Shown in pieces: positions 50,420 through 58,137 of a DNA stretch of 64,000 bases. Positions within the stretch are counted from its first letter, which is position 1; every line of letters begins with the position of its first letter. The DNA is from Collinsella aerofaciens (GTDB taxonomy: Bacteria > Actinomycetota > Coriobacteriia > Coriobacteriales > Coriobacteriaceae). The stretch covers positions 1 to 64,000 of the forward strand of contig NZ_JADNHZ010000006.1 of NCBI RefSeq assembly GCF_015554145.1, written 5' to 3'. The notes under the pieces were generated by a model. The model did no database searches and was not told the origin of the DNA. It saw only the letters and a list, made by a program, of their open reading frames with translations. The position numbers and the translations under genes are program-made.

Positions 50420-50547
50420 CCCCGTAGCGAGGCCCCGGACCTTTGCTCGATATGAGTTCCGCACGAACAGGAGGCGCCAGTGGCGCCTCCGTCGTGAGCC
50501 AGGACTGTCCGAAATAGCGAGTAAAGGTCCGGGGCCTCGCTACGGGG
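50420..50547. repeat. Nested inverted-repeat element between nrdD and nrdG
   Basis: The outer arms 50420-50449 and 50518-50547 match over 30 bases with one mismatch. The interior has its own hairpin GGAGGCGCCA / TGGCGCCTCC (50470-50490). The element ends 16 bases from the nrdD stop. It may be a mobile miniature element or a processing/termination structure. Confidence 0.8.
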
Positions 50548-50563
50548 CAGCCTGGGATGGTTA

Positions 50564-52786
50564 TTAGAGATGCAGCACGCGGTCGCGGATCTCCTCGGTT
50601 CGACCCTGGTTCCAGAACTGGGTACCGATGTAGCCGCACGTACGACGAGCGACGTTCATCTTCTCCTGGTCACGATTGCCGCAGTTGGGGCACTCCCACA
50701 CCAGCTTGCCATCGTCCTCGACAATGCGGATCTCGCCATCGTAGCCGCACACCTGGCAGTAGTCGCTCTTGGTGTTGAGCTCGGCGTACATGATGTTGTC
50801 GTAGATGTACTGCATCACGCGGATGACAGCCTTGAGGTTGTCCTGCATGTTGGGAACCTCGACGTAGGAGATGGCACCGCCCGGCGAAAGCTGCTGGAAC
50901 ATGCCCTCGAACTTGAGCTTGTCGAATGCGTCGATCTCCTCGGACACGTGGACGTGGTAGCTGTTGGTGATGTAGCCCTTGTCCGTCACGCCCGGGATGA
51001 TGCCAAAACGACGCTGCAGGCACTTGGCGAACTTGTAGGTCGTCGACTCAAGCGGGGTACCGTACAGCGAGAAGTCAATATCGCTTTCGGCCTTCCACTC
51101 GGCGCACTTATCGTTCATACGCTGCATGACGGCCATAGCAAAGGGCGTGCCCTCCTTCTCGGTGTGGCTGTGGCCCGTCATGTACTTGACGCACTCATAC
51201 AGGCCGGCATACCCCAGGCTGATGGTGGAATAGCCGCCCACGAGCAGCCTGTCGATCGTCTCGCCCTTCTTCAGGCGGGCGAGGGCACCGTACTGCCAAA
51301 GAATCGGCGCGGCATCCGAAAGCGTACCCATCAGACGCTCATGACGGCACAGCAGGGCGCGGTGGCACAGCTCGAGGCGCTCGTCGAAGATTTTCCAGAA
51401 CTTGTCCATGTCCTGATGCGAGCTCAGCGCGACATCGGGCAGGTTGATGGTCACAACACCCTGGTTAAAGCGACCGTAGTACTTGGGCTTGTTCGGGTCA
51501 TAGTTCAGCGCGTTGGCCACATTGTTAAATCCGTTACCGGAGCGGTCGGGCGTCAAGAAGCTGCGGCAACCCATGCAGGTGTAGCAATCGCCGTTGCCAG
51601 CGGTCTCGCCCTTAGACAGCTTGAGCTCGCGCATCTTCTTCTCGGAGATGTAGTCGGGCACCATGCGCTTGGCGGTGCACTTGGCAGCCAGCTGGGTCAG
51701 GTAGAAGTACGGGGAATTCTCGTGAACATTATCGTCCTCGAGTACATAGATAAGCTTGGGGAATGCCGGGGTAATCCACACACCGGCTTCGTTCTTAACG
51801 CCCTCATAGCGCTGACGAAGCGTCTCCTCCACGATCATGGCAAGGTCGTGCTTCTCCTGCGCTGAGCGAGCCTCGTTGAGATACATAAAGACCGTCACAA
51901 ACGGCGCCTGGCCGTTTGTGGTCATAAGGGTCACGACCTGATACTGAATCGTCTGGACGCCGCGACGGATCTCGTCACGCAGACGGTCCTCAACGACCTC
52001 ACGGACCTTTTCGGCAGATGCCGAAACACCGAGCTCCTCGAGCTCGCGGGCAACCTCGCCGCGAATCTTTTGACGGCTCACCTCGACAAAGGGGGCGAGA
52101 TGGGTCAGTGAAATAGACTGGCCGCCGTACTGGGAGGAAGCAACCTGGGCGATAATCTGCGTCGCGATGTTGCAGGCAGTCGAGAAGCTGTGCGGCTTCT
52201 CGATCAGCGTGCCCGAGATAACGGTGCCGTTCTGGAGCATGTCCTCCAGGTTCACCAGGTCGCAGTTATGCATGTGCTGGGCAAAGTAGTCGGAATCGTG
52301 GAAGTGGATCAGGCCCTCATTGTGGGCATCCACGATCTCCTGGGGCAGCAGCACACGCTGAGTCAGGTCCTTGGAAATCTCGCCGGCCATATAGTCGCGC
52401 TGGACGGAATTGACGGTCGGGTTCTTGTTAGAGTTCTCCTGCTTGACCTCTTCGTTATTGCACTCGATCAGCGACAAAATCTTGTCGTCGGTCGTGTTCT
52501 TCTGGCGCTTCAGGCTCTGAACATAGCGATAGATGATGTAGTGGCGAGCAACCTCGTAGCAGTCGAGACGCATGATCTCGTCCTCGACCAAATCCTGGAT
52601 CTCCTCGACCGAAACGGTGTGGCCCGCGTTCTCGCATGCCTCGGCGACGTTTTGTGCCGCGTAAACCACCTGGCGGTCGGTTAGACGAGAGCTCTCCTCG
52701 ACCTCCAAGTTGGCGGCGCGGATGGCATTGACGATCTTATCGATGTCAAAGACAACCTCGGTGCCGCTGCGCTTGATGATCTTCAT
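50564..52786 (-). CDS. nrdD: Anaerobic ribonucleoside-triphosphate reductase
   Basis: A 740-aa glycyl-radical enzyme that reduces NTPs to dNTPs under anaerobic conditions. The N-terminal ATP-cone is KIIKRSGTEVVFDIDKIVNAI (to ~95). The barrel contains NGQAPFVTVFMYLNE and the active-site Cys in TCMGCRSFLTPD. The C-terminal zinc ribbon has CQVCGYDG and CPNCGNRD, and the radical site is RTCGYIG, with Gly at ~718. AGAGGC precedes ATG 52786. Tandem NrdR boxes lie ~230 bases upstream. It pairs with nrdG and probably with the flavodoxin as electron source. Confidence 0.96.
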   Translation of the reverse strand: MKIIKRSGTEVVFDIDKIVNAIRAANLEVEESSRLTDRQVVYAAQNVAEACENAGHTVSVEEIQDLVEDEIMRLDCYEVARHYIIYRYVQSLKRQKNTTDDKILSLIECNNEEVKQENSNKNPTVNSVQRDYMAGEISKDLTQRVLLPQEIVDAHNEGLIHFHDSDYFAQHMHNCDLVNLEDMLQNGTVISGTLIEKPHSFSTACNIATQIIAQVASSQYGGQSISLTHLAPFVEVSRQKIRGEVARELEELGVSASAEKVREVVEDRLRDEIRRGVQTIQYQVVTLMTTNGQAPFVTVFMYLNEARSAQEKHDLAMIVEETLRQRYEGVKNEAGVWITPAFPKLIYVLEDDNVHENSPYFYLTQLAAKCTAKRMVPDYISEKKMRELKLSKGETAGNGDCYTCMGCRSFLTPDRSGNGFNNVANALNYDPNKPKYYGRFNQGVVTINLPDVALSSHQDMDKFWKIFDERLELCHRALLCRHERLMGTLSDAAPILWQYGALARLKKGETIDRLLVGGYSTISLGYAGLYECVKYMTGHSHTEKEGTPFAMAVMQRMNDKCAEWKAESDIDFSLYGTPLESTTYKFAKCLQRRFGIIPGVTDKGYITNSYHVHVSEEIDAFDKLKFEGMFQQLSPGGAISYVEVPNMQDNLKAVIRVMQYIYDNIMYAELNTKSDYCQVCGYDGEIRIVEDDGKLVWECPNCGNRDQEKMNVARRTCGYIGTQFWNQGRTEEIRDRVLHL

Positions 52787-53011
52787 CCTCTTGCCTCTTT
52801 CGCGTCGTAGTCTCATTGCGCTTCAGAGCCAAACGATGCCCGGCAGGGCCTGTCCCTGTCTTGCGGCGCCGTCGCGCAATCTGTGTTCTCGATAAACCAT
52901 AAGCCTCCATGCGGACATTCCCAGGAGCCGATCAAGCGGTTCAAGGACACGTTCAAAAGAGGCAGTTAAGGTCTTCGTTCTCTGTCCGCCATCTATCATA
53001 CGACAAAGAGG

Positions 53012-53059
53012 CATCTATATCCTGTATTCTTTTTTTAGGTCAAACACAACATATAGTGT
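53012..53059 (-). promoter_or_regulatory. nrdD promoter with tandem NrdR boxes
   Basis: ACACAACATATAGTGT (53044-53059) matches the NrdR consensus ACACWATATATWGTGT at 15 of 16 positions. A weaker copy (53012-53027, about 11 of 16) lies 32 bases away, the spacing usual for NrdR. On the - strand, -35 TTGACC (53038-53043) and -10 TATAGA (53014-53019) fall between and within the boxes. Confidence 0.75.
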
Positions 53060-53260
53060 TTCAGCAGGTCAAAGCAATTAGTCATTTTGCAGACGCATTA
53101 AAAATGAGGGGTATTTGACAAGTCGGTAAAACGTTACCAACACGGCTACCTGCATGGCAGTTATAAAACCCCCTTAGTCAAGCCGCTGACAAATCCTACC
53201 AAAACCAAGCCGCTCACGCCAAAAGAATCCAAAAGATTATGCTTGACCAACATGTTGCGG

Positions 53261-53340
53261 TCGAATGCCGGCGGACGGAGCGACAGGACTGTAAACGCTC
53301 GGAAGACTACAGCCCCGGCGCCCCGTCCGCCGGCATTCGA
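53261..53340. repeat. Inverted repeat at the end of the acyl-metabolism block
   Basis: Arms 53261-53282 and 53319-53340 pair at 21 of 22 positions around a 36-base loop. It lies 15 bases after the stop of the four-helix membrane protein. No T tract follows, so a simple terminator is not obvious. Confidence 0.65.
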
Positions 53341-53354
53341 TAGGCGAGGATCTA

Positions 53355-53822
53355 TTACTTCTCTTCGCGAACTATCGTGCGGCCGAGAGCCGCTGTAAAG
53401 GGATCGAGCAGCACGCCGGCGATAACCACAAAGGCCCATCCCTTTGTGACGAGGCCGGCCCAACGCGCGAAGAATGTACGGCCTTCAATCGTTCCGAATC
53501 CTCCTTGGAAGGCAATCTCGCCAAAACCGATCACCATAAAAAGGAGCGTGGCACCGATGACCGTACCGGCGATCTTGTGTGATGCACTCCCCTGCTCAAA
53601 ACCAAAAAAGTCCAGGCACATACCAACCGTTTTGCCAAACAGCGGGAGTGCGCTCAGAACCTCGGCGATCACCGTGGCCACGATGAGTTGTCCCCAAAAG
53701 CCCGTGGGGCCCGTCAGATCCAAGCCAGGCGCCCCTTCAATGATGGGGAGAAACGCGCAGAGCAATAGCGGGTTAAAGAAGCCGTTGAGAATACCGATAA
53801 CGCGCCTGACAGGTAACTTCAT
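53355..53822 (-). CDS. Small four-helix membrane protein
   Basis: A 155-aa integral membrane protein with about four hydrophobic segments (IGILNGFFNPLLLCAFLPI, LIVATVIAEVLSALPLFG, KIAGTVIGATLLFMVIGF, GWAFVVIAGVLLDPFTAAL). I do not recognise the family. AAAGG lies ahead of ATG 53822; the upstream frame is not coding. It is last in the thiolase-ACP-Ptb-Buk block and follows the MFS gene across a terminator-like hairpin, so it may be an accessory transport component. Function unknown. Confidence 0.7.
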   Translation of the reverse strand: MKLPVRRVIGILNGFFNPLLLCAFLPIIEGAPGLDLTGPTGFWGQLIVATVIAEVLSALPLFGKTVGMCLDFFGFEQGSASHKIAGTVIGATLLFMVIGFGEIAFQGGFGTIEGRTFFARWAGLVTKGWAFVVIAGVLLDPFTAALGRTIVREEK

Positions 53823-53856
53823 AGCCGTAAGCCTTTCAAAGTCATTGATAGAAAGA

Positions 53857-53882
53857 GGGCCGCCGGCATATGTCGGCGGCCC
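53857..53882 (-). terminator. Hairpin after the MFS gene
   Basis: GGGCCGCCG pairs with CGGCGGCCC, followed on the - strand by CTCTTTCTATC. It may partly separate the MFS gene from the small membrane protein gene. Confidence 0.6.
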
Positions 53883-53922
53883 CGATAAAACATGATGTAC
53901 GGCAAAGCAACTACTCGAGCGG

Positions 53923-55122
53923 CTACTCCGCCTCGCCGCCGGCTGCCATCTTCTCGGCCTCGGCAAGCTGGGCCGGGGTGAGCTTGCGATACTTAATGGC
54001 GCCAAAGACGACACAAGCCGCACAGACGATCATGCCGGCGATGAACTTCTGGTCAATCGTTGCACCAAACGGCGACGTCACGGCCTCAAACACAATGGGA
54101 GACAATGCCATGCCAAAGTTGATACCTGCCATGCCAATGGCGAGGTTAAACGCACGTCCCTCGGGGGCAGAGTTGCCGGCAGCAAAATTGCCCTCCAGCG
54201 GCACGTAGGTCTCCTTGCCCAGCGCAACGACAAAGCCCGCAACGCACAGCACCATAAAGGCGGGCGCAACCAGCGTCAGGCCCAGGCCAACGAGCGTCAC
54301 GCCCCACGCGATCGGCATAGCCAGGTTCTTGAACTTGGCAAACAGCGGACCGACCAAAAGACCAGCCGCAATACCGGCAACGGTCATAACGGTAGAGGCA
54401 AGACCGGCCTCCACGGTACCGCCAAAGCCGCGACCTACAACAAGCAGCGAAACGTTGGAGCTGAAAAGCTGGAACGTAAGTACGAACACAAAGCTCATGA
54501 GCGTGATAATCGCGACCTCTTTAGGCATATTGGCAAACACGTTGACCTTGCGCTTGGGCTCAAGATGACCCTCAGGAAGGCAAACAGCCTCGATTACGAT
54601 GAAAATGATCATGATGAAGTACGCCGCATAGCTGTGGAACCACTCGGCAGAACCCAAGATGCCGGAAACCATCGTCCAGATAATGCCGCCCAGTGCAACA
54701 AAAGTGGAGTAGATGCCCATGACAAACGAGCGCTGCTTTCCGCCAAAGTAATCCGCGATAAGAGCGTCCGTTGAATTCTGCACGGCGCCGAGACCAAGGC
54801 CCATGACAGCAGAAGCCGCTAAGACTTGGCCGAGCGAGTCGTGGAACACCAGCACCGAGGCGCCTGCCAGCATCACGATAATGTGACCGACGAGCGTCGT
54901 CTTCTTCTTGGACACGCGAGAGGCAAGCTGTGAAGAGACGAGCATGGCGGACAACGCCATCATCAACGGGATGATGCCGATAATCATCTGAACGGCAGCG
55001 ATGTTCTCGTTGGGAAACGCGGCCGCAACAGAGGCCACGATGGGAACGGGCACGAGCATGCCCATGATGCACATGGCGGCTGCGTAAATGCCCACCAGGT
55101 ACTTGATCTTGGTTTTATCCAT
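53923..55122 (-). CDS. MFS transporter of the acyl-metabolism operon
   Basis: A 399-aa major facilitator with 12 hydrophobic segments. Segment 1 is YLVGIYAAAMCIMGMLVPVP, the loop 2-3 is QLASRVSKKKTTLVG, and GLGLGAVQNSTDALIADYFGGKQR is the typical segment 4-5 region. The substrate is not readable; carboxylate or drug-type MFS are equally possible. AAGGATGGATC precedes the ATG. It lies 74 bases after the butyrate kinase gene, so it should import the precursor or export the acid product of the pathway. Confidence 0.83.
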   Translation of the reverse strand: MDKTKIKYLVGIYAAAMCIMGMLVPVPIVASVAAAFPNENIAAVQMIIGIIPLMMALSAMLVSSQLASRVSKKKTTLVGHIIVMLAGASVLVFHDSLGQVLAASAVMGLGLGAVQNSTDALIADYFGGKQRSFVMGIYSTFVALGGIIWTMVSGILGSAEWFHSYAAYFIMIIFIVIEAVCLPEGHLEPKRKVNVFANMPKEVAIITLMSFVFVLTFQLFSSNVSLLVVGRGFGGTVEAGLASTVMTVAGIAAGLLVGPLFAKFKNLAMPIAWGVTLVGLGLTLVAPAFMVLCVAGFVVALGKETYVPLEGNFAAGNSAPEGRAFNLAIGMAGINFGMALSPIVFEAVTSPFGATIDQKFIAGMIVCAACVVFGAIKYRKLTPAQLAEAEKMAAGGEAE

Positions 55123-55196
55123 GATCCATCCTTACACTTAAAGAAAAGGGTCGGAGCGGCCAGGCATCACCAGCGGCCGCCCCAAACACAGCACTA

Positions 55197-56309
55197 TCAG
55201 TCGTTGAATCCGGTGAACACGGGCTCTCCGCTGTACACGAGCGCTTCCTCGACACCATCGAGCACGCGGCAGGCGCCAGACGCCATCGCCTCGAGCTCAA
55301 ACTCGCCGGGATAAGCCGACACGGGGGCGATCCAAGAGCAGCATTCCTCAATCGAGGCAACGAGCTCCTTGCTGTGGACCATGCCGCCTCCGAGCAAGAT
55401 GCCGTCGACGTCGCCCTTCAGCACACAGGCCATCTCGCCAATCCACTTGCAGATTTGGTAAACCATCGCATCCCAGGCGCGAGCCGCGGCCTCATCGCCC
55501 GCGGCGGCGCGCTCGCACACCTCGATGGCATCGGACGTACCCAAAAGGTCAACGAAGCCACCGGTCTTCATGCAATGGGCGCGGGCAACGTCGAGACCAT
55601 GCTCCGCCGTATACTTCGCGACCTCGATTGCGGGGACCGAGCCACAGCGCGTCGGCGCCATGGGGCCCTCGCCGCCGACGATGTCGTTGCCGTCGACCAT
55701 CTTGCCCTTAAGGTGAGCGGAAATCGAAATGCCACCGCCGATATGACAGACAATAAAGTTGCACTCGTCATATGCACGACCGAGCTTTGCCGCGTGGCGA
55801 ATGGCAGTCTCTTTGAGATTAAGGGCGTGCAGGTGCACGTTTCGATACACGCCCTTAATGCCCGTCATACGTGCGAGGTCGCACAGCTCGTCGGTATCGG
55901 GAGGATTCACCACAAAAGAGGGCTTTCCCGTCTTTGAGGCGAACTCATGGGCAATCTGGGGGCCAAGCTGCGCCGGGTGCTGAATGCCGTTCGCACCGAT
56001 GCGGGCATGCTCGAGCATGACCTCGTTGATGGCATACGTGCCGCCGGGCAACGAAAGCAAGCCGCCGCCGCGACCGACAAATGCATCAAAGTCCTCGAGC
56101 TTCAGGCCCGCCTCCCCCAGTGCTCCAAGAATCAGATCGCAGCGATACGGCATCTGAGCCGAAACCCCATCGAACTGGGCGAGGTCCTTCGCATCGTGCG
56201 CAACGTTCTTGCTGAGCTTGCACTCATCACCCTCAAAAACGCCCACTTTCGTGGAAGTGGAACCCGGGTTGATTACCAGGATGCGCCAGGGAGTCTTTTT
56301 ATCGGACAT
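55197..56309 (-). CDS. buk: Butyrate kinase (acyl kinase)
   Basis: A 370-aa acetokinase-family enzyme. Phosphate-1 motif is ILVINPGSTSTKVGVFEG, and the butyrate-kinase-type centre is FVVNPPDTDELCDLARMTGIKGVYR in pieces (VNPPDTDELCDLARMTG). The phosphate-2 and adenosine motifs are CHIGGGISISAHLKGKMVD and GILLGGGMVHSKEL. It transfers phosphate from acyl phosphate to ADP. Preference for butyrate over branched or other acids cannot be read. It is coupled to the phosphotransacylase gene, whose stop is 3 bases away. Confidence 0.9.
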   Translation of the reverse strand: MSDKKTPWRILVINPGSTSTKVGVFEGDECKLSKNVAHDAKDLAQFDGVSAQMPYRCDLILGALGEAGLKLEDFDAFVGRGGGLLSLPGGTYAINEVMLEHARIGANGIQHPAQLGPQIAHEFASKTGKPSFVVNPPDTDELCDLARMTGIKGVYRNVHLHALNLKETAIRHAAKLGRAYDECNFIVCHIGGGISISAHLKGKMVDGNDIVGGEGPMAPTRCGSVPAIEVAKYTAEHGLDVARAHCMKTGGFVDLLGTSDAIEVCERAAAGDEAAARAWDAMVYQICKWIGEMACVLKGDVDGILLGGGMVHSKELVASIEECCSWIAPVSAYPGEFELEAMASGACRVLDGVEEALVYSGEPVFTGFND

Positions 56310-56312
56310 ATC

Positions 56313-57320
56313 TTAAGCCTCCTTAAGCGCCTGGGCGCGCACGCAGCTCATCACCACGTTGCCGACGATCTCGTCGACGGGCGCAGAGCGCGAGCAATCG
56401 CACACGATCTTCTTGAAGCCCTGAAGCATGGGGCCGTAAGCATTGGCGCCGGTCAGGTTCTGGATGATCTTGACGCCGATATTGCCCACGTTGATATCGG
56501 GCCAGATGACCACGTTGGCCTGTCCCGCAACAGCGGACTCACGACGTACCTTCTTGGCCGCAACCTTGGGGTTAATCGCCGAATCAAACTGGAACTCGCC
56601 GTCGATGGCAAGGTCGGGACGGCGATCGTTGGCAATCTCGCGAGCGCGGCGTACTTTGTCGACGAGCTCGTTATCCATCGAGCCGTCAGTCGAATGCGAA
56701 AGCAGCGCGCAACGGATATCCCATCCGGTCAGCGAGCGCACCGTTTCGCTCGACGAAATCGCGATCGAGGCAAGTTCCTCGCTCGTAGGGTCGACGCAAA
56801 CGGCGGAATCGCCAAAAGCCAAAAGGCCACCTTCGCCGCCGTTCCAGTTGGGAATGTCGGCGATACCGCACGAGCTCACGGTGTCCACCCCGTCGGCAAG
56901 GCCGACGATGGTCTGACCCGCCAGGATAATATCGCCCGTGGCGTTATCAATGCCGGCGAACATTACGTCGACATCGCCGAGCACCTGCAAAATCAGGGCG
57001 CGCTCAAGCGGACGCGTCATACGGCGCGCGGCGCCCTTGGGCTTAAACTTGCAATCCGGATGCGAAAGATAGCGCTCGCAGCAAGCGGTGTTCGCCTCCT
57101 CGTCGGTCACATCGACAATCTCGATGCCGTCAAGGGAGATGTCGCGCTCATCGGCAAGCTCCTTGAGCTTACCGCCGTCGCCGACCAGCACACATTCGGC
57201 AAGATGCTCGGCGGCGATCTTTGCGACCGCCTGCATCATGGTCTCGTTTTCGCCCTCGGGAAAAGCAACGCGCATAGGCTTGGCGGCAGCCTGCTCGCGC
57301 AGGGTCTGCATCAGGTCCAT
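56313..57320 (-). CDS. Phosphate acetyl/butyryltransferase
   Basis: A 335-aa phosphotransacylase. It has the PTA_PTB fold: MRVAFPEGENETMMQAVAKI at the start, CVLVGDGGKLKELA, DVMFAGIDNATGDIILAGQTIVG (active-site region), GVDTVSSCGIADIPN, and near the end NVVIWPDINVGNIGVKIIQ and LTGANAYGPMLQGFKK. This last block looks more like Pta than Ptb, so the acyl chain may be short. It converts acyl-CoA (or another acyl thioester) and phosphate to acyl phosphate for the adjacent kinase. 5 bases after the ACP stop. Confidence 0.85.
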   Translation of the reverse strand: MDLMQTLREQAAAKPMRVAFPEGENETMMQAVAKIAAEHLAECVLVGDGGKLKELADERDISLDGIEIVDVTDEEANTACCERYLSHPDCKFKPKGAARRMTRPLERALILQVLGDVDVMFAGIDNATGDIILAGQTIVGLADGVDTVSSCGIADIPNWNGGEGGLLAFGDSAVCVDPTSEELASIAISSSETVRSLTGWDIRCALLSHSTDGSMDNELVDKVRRAREIANDRRPDLAIDGEFQFDSAINPKVAAKKVRRESAVAGQANVVIWPDINVGNIGVKIIQNLTGANAYGPMLQGFKKIVCDCSRSAPVDEIVGNVVMSCVRAQALKEA

Positions 57321-57325
57321 GGCAG

Positions 57326-57559
57326 CTACTCCATCTCTTCGGCAGTGCGCTCGATAAGCTCGCGGATGGTCTTCATGACCATGACCTCGCGAACGGGGAC
57401 CTCGGCATCGAGCTCGTTCTCGATCATGGAGGTCAGGGCGATCATCTTCATCGAGCCCTTGCCCAGGGTCTCAAACGTCGTCTCGGGGGTCACATCGCCA
57501 TCGTAGTTGTAAGCGGACTTGGCAAAATCGCAGATCTGCTGAGTGAGTTCTTCGTTCAT
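57326..57559 (-). CDS. Acyl carrier protein with unusual attachment motif
   Basis: A 77-aa acidic four-helix carrier protein. The phosphopantetheine Ser is probably S36 in TLGKGSMKMIAL. The usual Asp-Ser-Leu is Gly-Ser-Met here. The second helix region is LTSMIENELDAEVP, and the third is MVMKTIRELIERTAEEME. It is not next to fatty-acid synthesis genes but between an OB-fold protein gene and a phosphotransacylase gene. A Sfp-type transferase at 60394-61038 on the same strand could modify it. It probably carries the acyl group of the pathway. Confidence 0.85.
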   Translation of the reverse strand: MNEELTQQICDFAKSAYNYDGDVTPETTFETLGKGSMKMIALTSMIENELDAEVPVREVMVMKTIRELIERTAEEME

Positions 57560-57676
57560 GATGGTGCCTTTCTAAGATAAAAAGAGGGGTAGCCACGGCG
57601 GGCTGGAGACATGGGTCCCGCCGTGGCCTAAGAGAGGAAGCGAATTGTTATAGGGGTGAAAGCCTAGTGTGAAAGC

Positions 57677-58099
57677 CTAGTCGTCAAGCTCGAACGTGAG
57701 CTCTTTGTAGCCCGGTCGGTCGATGACCTTGGCATGGACGCCCACGGTCTCGCCCGCCATGAGCTTGGCGCGGATCTCGGGGGCCTTCTTCTTGGTAATG
57801 CCATAGATGACGTAGGTGTACTGAGAGCCTTCGTCGATATCGACGGCGCCGTAGGCGTACTTGCCATACTCCTTGAGGTAGGGCTTGTCGTTCTGCGGAC
57901 CAGGCAGGGTAAAATCGATCAGATGGCCGTGACCGGAAACCTGGACCCAATCGGTCTTGTGGTAGCCGCAGGCATTGCAGGCAAGGTGGGGCGGAAACTC
58001 GACGGCTCCGCACTCGGGGCACTGACGTGCCCAATAGATGCCCTCTTCAAGACCCGTGTAGAACTTCTTGACCACGGGCTCCATATCTTTGAGTTGCAT
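57677..58099 (-). CDS. DUF35 OB-fold protein with rubredoxin-like zinc ribbon
   Basis: A 140-aa protein. Residues ~20-45 form a zinc ribbon (ARQCPECGAVEFPPHLACNACG, Cys pairs CxxC and CxxC, split here as ARQCPECG and ACNACG). An OB fold follows (GHGHLIDFTLPG, YAYGAVDIDEG, KAKVIDRPGYKELTFEL-type end). DUF35 proteins partner SCPx-type thiolases and KAS-like enzymes, e.g. archaeal acetoacetyl-CoA thiolase/HMG-CoA synthase and PhlB, and guide CoA to the active site. AAGGAGTATTCTC precedes ATG 58099. It lies 38 bases from the thiolase gene, its expected partner. Confidence 0.87.
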   Translation of the reverse strand: MQLKDMEPVVKKFYTGLEEGIYWARQCPECGAVEFPPHLACNACGYHKTDWVQVSGHGHLIDFTLPGPQNDKPYLKEYGKYAYGAVDIDEGSQYTYVIYGITKKKAPEIRAKLMAGETVGVHAKVIDRPGYKELTFELDD

Positions 58100-58137
58100 G
58101 AGAATACTCCTTATGGGAAATCGAAAACCGCGGTCGC

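Larger units (their letters stand above)
52787..53354. other. Intergenic region upstream of nrdD
   Basis: 568 bases without a gene. It holds the long nrdD leader (52787-~53005), the NrdR-type promoter (53012-53059) and a 22-bp inverted repeat (53261-53340). Confidence 0.7.

Noticed and set aside
55947-57506. 519-codon open frame opposite ptb and buk
   Set aside because: Antisense to three confirmed genes, no family features.
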